Shown here: positions 14,459-23,584 of the stretch, piece after piece | Numbering within the stretch: the stretch's first letter is position 1 | How the letters are laid out: every line of letters starts with the position of its first letter | Source: Flavobacteriales bacterium | GTDB lineage: Bacteria; Bacteroidota; Bacteroidia; NS11-12g; UBA955 | Direction of reading: 5' to 3' | Assembly: GCA_947496375.1 (NCBI GenBank) | Contig: CANMCY010000021.1 | Location: forward strand, 1-38,387 | Length of the DNA: 38,387 nt | Position numbers and translations under genes: made by a program | Notes under the pieces: model-generated | Database searches by the model: none | What the model was told of the DNA's origin: nothing | The model's input: only the letters and a program-made list of their open reading frames with translations

Positions 14459-15601
14459 ATGCAATTTGAGCTTACCGAAGAACATCTGGCGGTGCAGCAA
14501 GCTGCCCGCGATTTTGCCCAAACCGAACTCCTTCCGGGAGTAATTGAAAGAGACGAGCACCAGAAATTTCCTGCAGAGCAGGTAAAAAAACTAGGGGAGC
14601 TCGGCTTTATGGGAATGATGGTAGACCCTAAATATGGCGGTTCCGGTATGGATACCATCAGCTATGTATTGGCTATGGAAGAAATTTCCAAGGTGGATGC
14701 TTCCTGCTCTGTAGTAATGAGCGTAAATAACAGTCTGGTATGCTGGGGTTTGGAAACTTTCGGCAATGAAGAGCAAAAGCAAAAATATCTGGTTCCACTG
14801 GCAAAAGGCGAAATCATTGGTGCGTTTTTGTTAAGCGAGCCTGAAGCCGGCAGTGATGCCACCAGCCAACGCACTACCGCTGAAGATAAAGGGGATCACT
14901 ATTTACTGAATGGCACCAAAAACTGGATTACCAACGGCAACAGTGCCAGTGTTTACCTGGTAATGGCTCAGACCGATGCGGCCAAAGGCCACAAAGGCAT
15001 CAATGCATTAATTGTTGAAAAAAACAGCCCCGGAGTAACCGTAGGTAAAAAAGAAGATAAGCTGGGCATACGTGGCAGCGACACGCATTCCATCATGTTT
15101 CAGGATGTGAAAGTGCCCAAAGAAAACCGCATTGGCGAAGATGGTTTTGGTTTCAAATTTGCCATGAAGACGCTTACCGGCGGACGCATAGGCATTGCTG
15201 CACAAGCCCTGGGTATTGCAAGCGGTGCTTATGAGTTGTCGCTGAAATATTCCAAAGAGCGTAAGGCGTTTGGTACTGAGATCATGAACCACCAGGCCAT
15301 TGCATTTAAGTTGGCAGACATGGCAACGGAAATTGAGGCAGCTCGTTTACTGTGCCTGAAAGCAGCATGGCTGAAAGACCAGCATCTGGATTATGGCCGT
15401 GCCAGTTCCATGGCCAAGTTGTTTTCCAGCGAAACGGCCATGAAAACTGCCGTAGAGGCGGTTCAAATCCATGGTGGTTATGGCTATGTGAAAGAATACC
15501 ATGTTGAGCGCCTGATGCGCGATGCCAAGATTACACAGATTTATGAGGGTACCAGTGAGGTGCAGCGTGTAGTAATCAGCAGGGATGTTTTGAAGGATTA
15601 A
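14459..15601 (+). CDS. acyl-CoA dehydrogenase
   Basis: A 380-residue FAD-dependent acyl-CoA dehydrogenase of the short-/branched-chain type (BCD/SCAD-like), normal length. Family landmarks: AFLLSEPEAGSDA and NGTKNWITNG for FAD and substrate binding, then QIHGGYGYVKEYHVERLMRDAKI, and the catalytic Glu in YEGTSEVQ near the C-terminus. It oxidises an acyl-CoA to the 2-enoyl-CoA and passes electrons to ETF. Chain-length preference cannot be fixed from sequence. Monocistronic, closed by the terminator at 15648. Confidence 0.95.
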   Translation: MQFELTEEHLAVQQAARDFAQTELLPGVIERDEHQKFPAEQVKKLGELGFMGMMVDPKYGGSGMDTISYVLAMEEISKVDASCSVVMSVNNSLVCWGLETFGNEEQKQKYLVPLAKGEIIGAFLLSEPEAGSDATSQRTTAEDKGDHYLLNGTKNWITNGNSASVYLVMAQTDAAKGHKGINALIVEKNSPGVTVGKKEDKLGIRGSDTHSIMFQDVKVPKENRIGEDGFGFKFAMKTLTGGRIGIAAQALGIASGAYELSLKYSKERKAFGTEIMNHQAIAFKLADMATEIEAARLLCLKAAWLKDQHLDYGRASSMAKLFSSETAMKTAVEAVQIHGGYGYVKEYHVERLMRDAKITQIYEGTSEVQRVVISRDVLKD

Positions 15602-15647
15602 TATTACGCAACAGCGGAATACGTTCTGTTTGTTGCATCCATACAAT

Positions 15648-15677
15648 AAAAAAGGCCGTCAAACGACGGCCTTTTTT
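15648..15677. terminator. bidirectional intrinsic terminator
   Basis: A6-GGCCGTC (15648-15660), loop AAAC, GACGGCC-T6 (15665-15677). Serves the acyl-CoA dehydrogenase on plus and the susD end of the susCD operon on minus. Confidence 0.93.
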
Positions 15678-15697
15678 GTGTTGTCTGATAATCTTCC

Positions 15698-17047
15698 TTA
15701 TTGGGGGAAGAGTTCCAGTGCATCAAACAGTGTTCCTGCAGCAGGAGCATTTTTGTTTGCATTGATTTCATCCTGAGGAACCAGGAAGCGCTGGGGCAGC
15801 TGGGTGCCTTTGTTGGGAACCACGCCTATCAGGTTTTTGGTTCTGCGCAGGTCGCACCAAGGCTCGATCTGGCCATAAAGAGATGTGTATTTTTCAACTA
15901 GAATCTCTTTAAGCATGGCATCATTTGCATTAGCACCGGGAACGATTTGACCGGGTCCAAAATCACCGGCTACATAATCATCATACTGTCCACCGGTAGA
16001 TGTTGCATTGTCTTTACGAACATTGTTCAGGTGGGTCAATGCGGTGTTAATGTCACCACCACGGATGGCGCATTCTGCCAAAATCAGCTGGTTTTCAACA
16101 TAAGAAACAATGGGGAAGTTGTTGGTTGCAGCAAAAATTCCATTATCGATGTTAGGATCCAGCGGTGTGTAATAGTCTTCCAGGAAATAATAGGCAAAAC
16201 GTGATGATTCATCGGTTTTCGCATTGTTGCGGAAGAAGGTTGATGAATCAAGCAATTTCTGCATGTGTGAACCGCTGGCAGAAATATAGCCGGCACGGTT
16301 CCAGTCCAGGAAGTCGTAGTACAGGTTCCAGGCACCGGGAGTTGCCTGACTGTGATCTGCAAGCAGATCCTTACCGGCAGCCACACCACTTGTAGCGGCA
16401 GCAGCAGCATTGGTGTAATCACCCATGCGCAGGTATGCGCGGGCTTTTAAGGTATTGGCTACCTGAGCCCAGTTGTGATTACCAGCGTATGCACCACTGA
16501 AATTGGCATGGTTGGCACTATATGACAAAGCCGAGTCCAGCAGCGCTATGGCATGCTTGTGTACATCAGACATCTTGTCAAATTTGGGGCTGGTGATACC
16601 ATCTGTACATGCTTCACTATCAGGAATATCCCCCCAAAGTGCAGATGCCGTCAGTAAAAGGTTGGCCTCTGTAATGCAGGCAACCGAGTTCAACTGTTTG
16701 TTGTTGGCTTTTGCTGCTTTTGCACGGATGATGCGGCACTGAGCAATACCTTCGGTGTAAAGGTTGCCCCAGGGAGTATTAAAATCACCGGCATTCATTA
16801 CATAATCGCCATAGGATACAAACTGACGATCCCAGCCTACGTGGTGACCTGAGAATATCCCGGCCAATCGGGCAGCTTCGCCTTCATTTACCAAAACATT
16901 TGCCAGCTGTGCACCGGGCATCATCAATACCGGATCAGAATCACTGAACTGACCGGGGTTAATTTTATTTATTTCCTTGATGTCTTTTTTGCAGGAACTA
17001 AAGCCTACAGCCAATGACAGGGCAAGGATATATGAAATCTTTTTCAT
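15698..17047 (-). CDS. SusD/RagB-like outer-membrane nutrient-binding lipoprotein
   Basis: A 449-residue SusD-family protein with a lipoprotein signal ending GFSSC (Cys19). The family's TPR-like helices and late motifs are visible: TLKARAYLRMGDY, YVENQLILAECAIRGGD followed by ALTHLNNVR, and the C-terminal region with LPQRFLVPQDEINANKNAP. SusD proteins sit on the cell surface as the lid of the SusC channel and bind the incoming glycan or peptide. It follows susC by 21 bp, a standard pair. No enzyme, sigma/anti-sigma or sensor gene adjoins the pair, so the ligand is unknown. Confidence 0.95.
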   Translation of the reverse strand: MKKISYILALSLAVGFSSCKKDIKEINKINPGQFSDSDPVLMMPGAQLANVLVNEGEAARLAGIFSGHHVGWDRQFVSYGDYVMNAGDFNTPWGNLYTEGIAQCRIIRAKAAKANNKQLNSVACITEANLLLTASALWGDIPDSEACTDGITSPKFDKMSDVHKHAIALLDSALSYSANHANFSGAYAGNHNWAQVANTLKARAYLRMGDYTNAAAAATSGVAAGKDLLADHSQATPGAWNLYYDFLDWNRAGYISASGSHMQKLLDSSTFFRNNAKTDESSRFAYYFLEDYYTPLDPNIDNGIFAATNNFPIVSYVENQLILAECAIRGGDINTALTHLNNVRKDNATSTGGQYDDYVAGDFGPGQIVPGANANDAMLKEILVEKYTSLYGQIEPWCDLRRTKNLIGVVPNKGTQLPQRFLVPQDEINANKNAPAAGTLFDALELFPQ

Positions 17048-17068
17048 GTTATTATTCCTTTGAAATTT

Positions 17069-20000
17069 TTAGAGGTTAAACTTAATGTTGAACAGGTATG
17101 ACTTGGTTCCTGGGTTATTGAAGTAATCCAGACCACGGCCGTTTGACACACCGGTCAGGTTGGTTTCAGGATCAAGGCCGTCAAACTTGGTCCAGAGGGC
17201 CAGGTTTCTGCCGGTAAATCCTACTGAAATACCACCGGGAACGTGCACGGCATCAGACCAAGCTTTAGGAAGCTGGTAAGACAGGCTGAGTTCGCGGATG
17301 CGGGTCCATGAAGCGTCCTTGATAAACTGCTCGGCAACCGAACCAAAACCACCACCCAGACTGGTGTACCAGTACTGGTTCAGCCATACATTACCTGCAC
17401 CAAAGTCTTTAAGACTTCCACGGGCAGTGATACTTCCATCTGCATTAACGCTAGCCAGACCATTGGCACCAGCGGCGGCGGCAGTAGCCAGTGTAACACC
17501 GCGGTAATCTACGATGTTGGCAGCATCAGCGGCAGAAACGGTAAATTCTGTTGCGGTTTCGGGAGTAACACCGAAGTTGTTCAACACGCCATAGGTACCG
17601 GCCCACATCTGATTGCCCTGGCAGGTTTCGACCAGTAAGTTGAAGTTAAGGTTTTTGTAATTGCCATTCAAACCTACGCTACCGCGCCAGTCTGGATTAG
17701 GATCACCAATCACGCCTTCTTCAGAAGAGGCAGTGGGGAACCCATCGGCGTCAAGAACCAGTTTACCTGATTCATCCTTAGCCCATTTGCCACCCCACAG
17801 TGCACCCATGGCCTGGCCTTCAACGGCACGAGACGAAGTTCCGGTAAATCCGGCGAGGAAAATTGGCGCTGCACCACTCAGGTTATCAACGGTATTGCGG
17901 TTGCGACCCAAATTACCATAAAGGTTTAGGTTGAAGTTGTCTGTCTTAACCAGATTAACGTTCATATCGATTTCGATACCCTTGTTAGAAAGATCAGCTG
18001 CATTTTTCCACTGGTTTGCGTAACCTGTTGAGTTGGCAACAGCAATAGCCAATACAGCGCCTTCAATTTTGTTCTGATAGTATGTAAAGCCCAAAGAAAC
18101 TTTGTTTTTGAAGAGCTTAATATCAGCACCCAGTTCAGTTTCAGTTTTTATTTCAGGTTTTATATCGGGATTGCCCTGGGTAGAACTGCGGTAGATAGAA
18201 CCACCATACAGCGAACCATCCAGGTAGTCACCCCATCCTGATGATGAGCTTGCAGCTACATAGTTTGTATTCCAGATATAAGCGGGAGGTGCTACACCCA
18301 CACGACCTGCAGATACACGCAGTTTAGCGTAGCTGAGTACATTGTTTGGCTTAAGATCTTTGGTCAGTTCATAGGCCAAGCTTCCGCTGGGTGAAAAGAA
18401 TCGGTCCGCATAGGTAGAAGATGCTTCCGAAGCACCGGTCAGTTGCAGGAAGATTTTGTCTTTAATATCAAAATCCAGAATTCCGTAAGCGCGGTTGCTG
18501 ATTAACTCAGAGTAAGAGTTGAAAGGGTCTTTGTTCTCTGTGGTAGAGTTAATGAAAGCAAATCGATCCTGGTCGCGGATGATAAACTGAGATGCGCTAC
18601 CACCGATGTTATATAGACTTCTGTAGGTATACAGATAACCTACGGTAGAATTCAAATTGATAGCACTGCCCAGCTTGTGGCTGCCCTGATTGATGAAGTG
18701 CATGCTGGTTTCAGTTTCCTGAATGTGATCATCAGTGAATGATCCGTTTGCCTGGCTACCCGCTGAATTTACGGGGAAATAGGTGATGCGGCGGTCAGTA
18801 GACATGTCGTGACCCAAACGAGCAATCAGCTTATGGTTTTCGTGCCACTTGTAGGAAGCTTCAGGCGTTAAAATAAAGCGTGTTACATCCGAAGTGTTGG
18901 TTTGTTCATTCAATGTCCAACCGGGGTTGTTGTAGGTAGGTGCAACATCGCCAAGGTAGCGGCGGTAACCGCGGTGTGCGTTGAACTTGGGAATACCAGC
19001 AGCTGAATAGTAAGTGCCTTTGTAATCGCTGTTGTCAAAATCAGGCGAGGTACGAAGGTAGCCCAGGTACAGACCATCGAGGTTAGAACCCATCTGTACG
19101 CGGTTTGAAACCGTTTTCGCCATGTTCGCATTTAAACCTACAGTGAGTTTGTCGCTTACATTCTGTGTAAAATTCAAACGGGCAGTGGTTCTTCTGTAAT
19201 CAGAAAGACCCTTCATAATACCCTGTTGGTTCCAGTCGCTCAGAGAGAAGAACATATTGCTCTTATCGTTACCTGCTGAAATTGAGAGGTTATTGTTCCA
19301 GGTAATACCATTGCGAAAAACCTGATCACGGTTTTTGTCGTTGTATACGGTTTTGTCACCCTTTCTAACGATCGTTCCGTAAACGGTGCCATCATCGGCT
19401 ACGAAACGGGCACCATTGGGGTTAATACTGTCTGTTCCGTTTCGCAGTGCAATACGGTCACCCCATGAATTGGCGTTGTTAGCGGCGAACCTACCACCGG
19501 CACCCTGGCCAAATTTTCCTTGTTTTTCATATTCACGGTTAACCTGGTCTATGGCATAAGTTGAGGAGAACTCGATGCTCATGCCACGCTTACCTTTTTT
19601 GGTGGTAACAACAATAACACCATTGGCAGCACGGGTTCCCCATACTGCAGCAGCTGCAGCACCTTTAAGTACTTCCACTGATTCAATATCGGAAGGGTTT
19701 AAATCATTCAGACGAGATTGCTGTACAACTCCGTCAGGACCGCCACCAAAGCTGGAGTTACTAACAGGAATACCATCCACTACGATGAGGGGCTGGTTGC
19801 TGCCGGTAATGGTGTTTTGACCGCGAATCTGAATGTAAGCACCTGCTCCGGGATCACCTGCTGAACGGGTAATCTGTACGTTGGATGCCTTACCTGTAAG
19901 AGCCTGTATCACACCGCTTTCGCCGGAAGATACCAGACCTTTTCCTTGAACTTGTGAAACGGAGTAGCCGATTTTGCGCACATTCTTGGTTGTACCAATG

Positions 20001-20128
20001 GCGGTTACGGTTACGGCTCCAACGTCCACAGTGTCACTGCCGGAGCTTCCGCCCGGGCCGGCCTGTGCAAACGCCGCCGGAACGATGGATGCAGCCGAAA
20101 TGACCATGAGTAGTTTTTTCATTCTCAT
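17069..20128 (-). CDS. SusC/RagA-like TonB-dependent transporter
   Basis: A protein of 1019 residues from the ATG at 20128 (two codons later, ATG 20122, is also possible; the frame itself opens at 20176). Signal peptide to about residue 22 (VPAAFAQ), then directly a TonB-box-like segment (VDVGAVTVTA), the plug domain (GVIQALTGKASNVQI, IQIRGQNTITGSNQPLIVVDGIP, LNPSDIESVEVLKGAAAAAVWGTR) and a 22-strand barrel ending in the aromatic-rich FNIKFNL. It imports a ligand across the outer membrane with energy from TonB-ExbBD. It lacks the N-terminal carboxypeptidase-regulatory-like domain usual in SusC proteins. Forms an operon with susD. Confidence 0.95.
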   Translation of the reverse strand: MRMKKLLMVISAASIVPAAFAQAGPGGSSGSDTVDVGAVTVTAIGTTKNVRKIGYSVSQVQGKGLVSSGESGVIQALTGKASNVQITRSAGDPGAGAYIQIRGQNTITGSNQPLIVVDGIPVSNSSFGGGPDGVVQQSRLNDLNPSDIESVEVLKGAAAAAVWGTRAANGVIVVTTKKGKRGMSIEFSSTYAIDQVNREYEKQGKFGQGAGGRFAANNANSWGDRIALRNGTDSINPNGARFVADDGTVYGTIVRKGDKTVYNDKNRDQVFRNGITWNNNLSISAGNDKSNMFFSLSDWNQQGIMKGLSDYRRTTARLNFTQNVSDKLTVGLNANMAKTVSNRVQMGSNLDGLYLGYLRTSPDFDNSDYKGTYYSAAGIPKFNAHRGYRRYLGDVAPTYNNPGWTLNEQTNTSDVTRFILTPEASYKWHENHKLIARLGHDMSTDRRITYFPVNSAGSQANGSFTDDHIQETETSMHFINQGSHKLGSAINLNSTVGYLYTYRSLYNIGGSASQFIIRDQDRFAFINSTTENKDPFNSYSELISNRAYGILDFDIKDKIFLQLTGASEASSTYADRFFSPSGSLAYELTKDLKPNNVLSYAKLRVSAGRVGVAPPAYIWNTNYVAASSSSGWGDYLDGSLYGGSIYRSSTQGNPDIKPEIKTETELGADIKLFKNKVSLGFTYYQNKIEGAVLAIAVANSTGYANQWKNAADLSNKGIEIDMNVNLVKTDNFNLNLYGNLGRNRNTVDNLSGAAPIFLAGFTGTSSRAVEGQAMGALWGGKWAKDESGKLVLDADGFPTASSEEGVIGDPNPDWRGSVGLNGNYKNLNFNLLVETCQGNQMWAGTYGVLNNFGVTPETATEFTVSAADAANIVDYRGVTLATAAAAGANGLASVNADGSITARGSLKDFGAGNVWLNQYWYTSLGGGFGSVAEQFIKDASWTRIRELSLSYQLPKAWSDAVHVPGGISVGFTGRNLALWTKFDGLDPETNLTGVSNGRGLDYFNNPGTKSYLFNIKFNL

Positions 20129-20176
20129 ATTGTATGGGATTAATTTTGTTTTGCAATCGTAATAAATATTTAACAA

Positions 20177-20397
20177 TTATCATAAAAACCCATAACTATA
20201 ATCACAACAATTTCAGCCATTTTTAACATTAACTTCATATTAACCATGTATGTTGGGCACCGCTCAAAACGCTATTTTTACTACGTTTTGTTTTTAAACC
20301 ATCCGTAAATCATGCTCTTGGAACACGCAATTAGCTGTGGATAACTTTTATAAAAAACAATATGTGTATGTTCATCTCAATCCCTGAACAATAAAAA
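20177..20397. other. AT-rich intergenic region upstream of susC
   Basis: About 220 bp without a gene. Minus-strand TACGATTG (20161-20154), one mismatch from TAnnTTTG, lies 25 bp before susC and is a weak promoter candidate. A single perfect DnaA-box sequence (20336-20344, minus orientation) is probably chance. No tRNA, repeat array or small ORF with support seen. Confidence 0.4.
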
Positions 20398-20416
20398 AGC
20401 CGGCTATTAACCGGCT
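20398..20416 (-). terminator. intrinsic terminator of the pit operon
   Basis: On the minus strand AGCCGG (20416-20411), loop of 7, CCGGCT (20403-20398), then T5 (20397-20393), 20 bp after the pit stop. Confidence 0.8.
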
Positions 20417-20436
20417 ATATACAAAATTTAAATTAT

Positions 20437-22092
20437 TTACATAAAGAACCGTATAATCCAGTAGCAAAGGCCGGCTACAATGGCGCTAACCGGTATGGTT
20501 AACAACCATGCCACAAGCAGATTGCGGGTTACACCCCAGCGAACGGCGCTGAGGCGCTTGGTGGCACCCACCCCAATAATGGAACCGGTGATGGTGTGAG
20601 TGGTGCTGACAGGAATACCCATCTGTTCAGTCATAAACAAAGTAACTGCACCGGCTGTTTCTGCGCTGACTCCCTCCAAGGGTGTAACCTTGGTAATGCG
20701 GGTTCCCATGGTTTTAACAATTTTCCAGCCACCGCTCAGTGTGCCCAGGCCAATGGCTCCGTAACATGCCAACGGCACCCAGTTGGGTAAATCTTTAAAG
20801 TCGCTGATATTTCCGTTTGCGATAAGGGCTGCGCCAATAATGCCCATTACTTTTTGAGCATCGTTACCACCATGACCCAGTGAAAACGCAGCAGAAGAAA
20901 GAAGCTGCAGTTTTTTAAACATGTTGGCGGTACGGTTTGCTGAGGGCTTGCGCAATTTTTCAATGTATATATAAGCCAAAACAAAAATCAGGATAACAAT
21001 CAACAGAGCGTAGCGTATAAAGGAATTGTCCGCTTTCTCAATTTCCTTTTTTAAATCGCCTGTCAAATCAATTTTGAAGGCTTTTTTAAGTTTATCTTCA
21101 TCAGAACCGGTGAAACCCATTGTATGTGAAACAGCCACCGCAAGACTGTCTGCCCCGATTTTCCGATGCTGTATTAATAACGATTCAAGACTCTTTATCT
21201 TGTTGGTGAGCGTCTCGAGCCGAGGTTTTTGGGTCTCATCGTAGAAAACTTCCTTTTTCAGGCGATCCAGTTTGGCTGTTTTTCCGATAATCTCCTTCAG
21301 CTTACTCGTTTCAAGGTCTATGAATGATACTGCTCCTGCGATTTGTTTTGCTACCTTTTCAGCACCCAATGCATCATATTGACTGAGATAAGGCAACGCA
21401 CGGTTGAAGTTGGAAAGGGCTTTTTCCAGTTTGACTTTAGCGTCCCAGCTATCAGGATTTTTTGCTACTTCATTTTTATATTTATCTACACGAAAAAACT
21501 TTTGCAGGTTTTCATCCATTTTACCCCGCTGGAAATGCAAAAACATAAACCATGTTCCAACACTGGTTGCTGCTATAATTCCCAGTTTTATCCATGTGTT
21601 TCGATGAATGGTTACCAGGCTGATGAACATAGAAATAGCCATACCAATTAGAGGCGCCAGAAAAATAAACAGCAATGTTTTAACAATTTTTTCCATTTCA
21701 ACCACACTGCTGAATGCCACAAAGCCCTTGGTTAGGTAGGCATGAGCTACTGCCGCACCGGCAAAACCTCCAATCAGGGTATGAGAGGAAGAAGAAGGAA
21801 TGCCATACCACCAAGTAAGTAAATTCCAGAAAATGGCTGCAATCAAACCGGCCAGAATCACTGGCAGGGTTACATAAGTGTCTATGACAGTTTTACCAAT
21901 GGTATTGGCTACTGCATGGTCTTTGAAAATAAAGAATGCAGCAAAATTGAACAATGCAGCCCACAAAACTGCCTGAAGCGGTGTGAGAACCTTGGTGCTA
22001 ACTACGGTTGCGATGGAATTGGCGGCGTCGTGAAACCCATTGATATAATCAAAGATGAGGGCTAAGGCAATAATGACAATTACAAGTGTCAT
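20437..22092 (-). CDS. pit: PiT family inorganic phosphate transporter with large central domain
   Basis: A 551-residue PiT-family phosphate:cation symporter. The two signature repeats are present: NGFHDAANSIATVV at 18-31 and GHGGNDAQKVMGII at 406-419, each within a hydrophobic half; GIPSSSSHTLIGG (97-109) and GIPVSTTHTITGS near the C-terminus are the second paired motif. Between the halves, about residues 190-358 form a soluble, highly charged, mostly helical domain flanked by membrane helices, much larger than the usual PiT loop. Gene order DUF47-DUF47-pit on the minus strand supports phosphate transport, the DUF47 protein being the known accessory of Pit. Terminator follows. Confidence 0.92.
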   Translation of the reverse strand: MTLVIVIIALALIFDYINGFHDAANSIATVVSTKVLTPLQAVLWAALFNFAAFFIFKDHAVANTIGKTVIDTYVTLPVILAGLIAAIFWNLLTWWYGIPSSSSHTLIGGFAGAAVAHAYLTKGFVAFSSVVEMEKIVKTLLFIFLAPLIGMAISMFISLVTIHRNTWIKLGIIAATSVGTWFMFLHFQRGKMDENLQKFFRVDKYKNEVAKNPDSWDAKVKLEKALSNFNRALPYLSQYDALGAEKVAKQIAGAVSFIDLETSKLKEIIGKTAKLDRLKKEVFYDETQKPRLETLTNKIKSLESLLIQHRKIGADSLAVAVSHTMGFTGSDEDKLKKAFKIDLTGDLKKEIEKADNSFIRYALLIVILIFVLAYIYIEKLRKPSANRTANMFKKLQLLSSAAFSLGHGGNDAQKVMGIIGAALIANGNISDFKDLPNWVPLACYGAIGLGTLSGGWKIVKTMGTRITKVTPLEGVSAETAGAVTLFMTEQMGIPVSTTHTITGSIIGVGATKRLSAVRWGVTRNLLVAWLLTIPVSAIVAGLCYWIIRFFM

Positions 22093-22119
22093 GAAAGGTT
22101 TGGTGGTTTATGCGTTTTT

Positions 22120-22767
22120 TTAAGCGTATTTAACAATAATGGTTTCTATCACGTTGGCAACATCTTCACATTTGTCAGTTGCTACCTCCATAACAGTATA
22201 AACCTCTCTGCGGCGTATCAGTTCTTTGAAGTCGTTCTCGGTCTCAAACAACTTTTTGATACTCATGTCAAAAATGTCGTCCGCGTGGTTTTCCAGACTG
22301 TTTACTTTAACCAAGCACTCAGATATTTTTTCAGGACGCTTTAATTCTCTCAACTGCATTACGGCTTTGCCGATTTCAATGGCACTCTGATTGATAACTT
22401 CTGCCATTTTCTGAATTCCCTGATCGTTAGGGTTCACTCCATGAAACTGAATCTTCTTGCAACTGGCATAGATGTAATCTGCCACATCATCCAAGGCACC
22501 TGCCAGATAATGTATATCCTCCCGGTCAAATGGGGTGATAAAATTACGGCCCAGTTCCTGAAAAATCTGGTGGGTCAACTCGTCATTCTGATGCTCCAGG
22601 TCTTCAATCTGCTTAGATAGCGCCAATCTTTTGTCTTCATCTGCCTCGTATACAAACTCCTCCAAAAGCTTACCCATCAGGGTTACTTTCTGGGCTACCT
22701 GTTCGAATAAACTATAGAATACCCTATCCTTAGGCAGAAAAATTTTCATGATGTTGTTAAATGCCAT
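22120..22767 (-). CDS. DUF47 (PhoU-like) Pit accessory protein
   Basis: A 215-residue all-helical DUF47 protein. Family features: FITPFDREDIHYLAGALDDVADYI at about 77-100 and a late ELIRRREVYTVMEVATDKCEDVANVIE segment with the E-x-x-x-D-x-C-E-D metal-binding pattern. DUF47 proteins resemble PhoU and regulate or enable Pit transport. It lies 27 bp before pit and has its own predicted -7 box, so these two may be expressed apart from the upstream paralogue. Confidence 0.92.
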   Translation of the reverse strand: MAFNNIMKIFLPKDRVFYSLFEQVAQKVTLMGKLLEEFVYEADEDKRLALSKQIEDLEHQNDELTHQIFQELGRNFITPFDREDIHYLAGALDDVADYIYASCKKIQFHGVNPNDQGIQKMAEVINQSAIEIGKAVMQLRELKRPEKISECLVKVNSLENHADDIFDMSIKKLFETENDFKELIRRREVYTVMEVATDKCEDVANVIETIIVKYA

Positions 22768-22788
22768 TTTGAAATATATTTAATGATG

Positions 22789-22796
22789 CAAAGCTA
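22789..22796 (-). promoter_or_regulatory. predicted -7 box TAGCTTTG before DUF47-pit
   Basis: Perfect TAnnTTTG on the minus strand, followed by CA, 21 bp before ATG 22767. It lies in the 91-bp AT-rich gap behind the upstream DUF47 paralogue. Confidence 0.5.
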
Positions 22797-22858
22797 TTTT
22801 GGTTATAATTTAAGAATAACGCTTTAAAACAAAATTAACAATAACATAATATTAAGTA

Positions 22859-23509
22859 TTATCCCACGTGTGTAAGCACAATTCCCTCAGCGGTATGTGC
22901 GGCATTCTGACAATATTCCCCAACCTCACGCAGTGAATTATACGCTTCTATTTTTCGCATGAACAATGCGGGGTCATCAACATTCTTGTACAGGCCCTGA
23001 AGTGCGTGATCGTAGGTCAATTCCATTTCCCGTCTCAGTGCATGCAACTGTTGCGCATGTTTCATCACAAATCTGCGCTTGGGCGTCCCAATTTCTTCCA
23101 CCATTTGTTTCAATTCGATGGACGATTTTTCTATTAACTGTCCTAAGTGCCTGGTATGGGTATCATTGATTACATTGTCGTGGGGGATATACCTTGGCAC
23201 CAGGTATAATCCACGGGAGATGGCATGCAAATTTGTAGAAAGCTCATGCACAGCTTCCCTGTCTATGGGCGTAATAAAAACCTTGGAAAGTCTTTTAATC
23301 GTTTCGCGATAGTGGTTCTGACTCTCGGAATACAATGATTTTATTTCCTGCCGGGAAGCACCATTTATTTGGTAATCAATATCCGTTGCGCTGAGAAGGG
23401 TGGTTAAGCAGGACGTCATTTTTACAGTAACTTCCGCACCTCGGTTGAAGAGTACATAAAACAATTCATCTCCGGGGATAATGAGTCTTCTAAGGGTTTC
23501 CGCAATCAC
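22859..23509 (-). CDS. second, divergent DUF47 protein
   Basis: A 216-residue paralogue of the neighbouring DUF47 protein and almost the same length. The shared core is FITPIDREAVHELSTNLHAISRGLYLVPR (compare FITPFDRED in the neighbour). The late metal-binding pattern is degraded: SLREVGEYCQNAAHTAEGI has lost the acidic E-D residues. GTG 23509 is chosen because a perfect -7 box (23514-23521) lies 4 bp before it, whereas the longest open frame starts at a TTG (23542) upstream of that box. It may be a regulator with reduced metal binding; that is inference. Confidence 0.8.
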   Translation of the reverse strand: MIAETLRRLIIPGDELFYVLFNRGAEVTVKMTSCLTTLLSATDIDYQINGASRQEIKSLYSESQNHYRETIKRLSKVFITPIDREAVHELSTNLHAISRGLYLVPRYIPHDNVINDTHTRHLGQLIEKSSIELKQMVEEIGTPKRRFVMKHAQQLHALRREMELTYDHALQGLYKNVDDPALFMRKIEAYNSLREVGEYCQNAAHTAEGIVLTHVG

Positions 23510-23513
23510 ACAC

Positions 23514-23521
23514 CAAAGGTA
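23514..23521 (-). promoter_or_regulatory. predicted -7 box TACCTTTG of the second DUF47 gene
   Basis: Perfect TAnnTTTG on the minus strand, 4 bp before GTG 23509. It decides the start: the TTG at 23542 lies upstream of the promoter. Confidence 0.55.
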
Positions 23522-23584
23522 TTCACATGTTCCAACGCACAAGGATATCCCTGTTAGATTTAACAGAAATATAATGAAGACTAA

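Noticed and set aside
20336-20344. Perfect DnaA box (TTATCCACA on the minus strand)
   Set aside because: Only one copy in an AT-rich gap, no cluster and no dnaA or origin-linked genes; a single 9-mer is expected by chance at a rate near 0.3 in this window.
20471-20500. CCGGTAT inside pit as another TetR operator
   Set aside because: Only a half-site-like match in coding sequence; not comparable with the 12-base match in the desaturase gene.
23510-23542. TTG-initiated extension of the second DUF47 protein
   Set aside because: It would start upstream of the perfect -7 box, and the extra residues do not resemble the family N-terminus.
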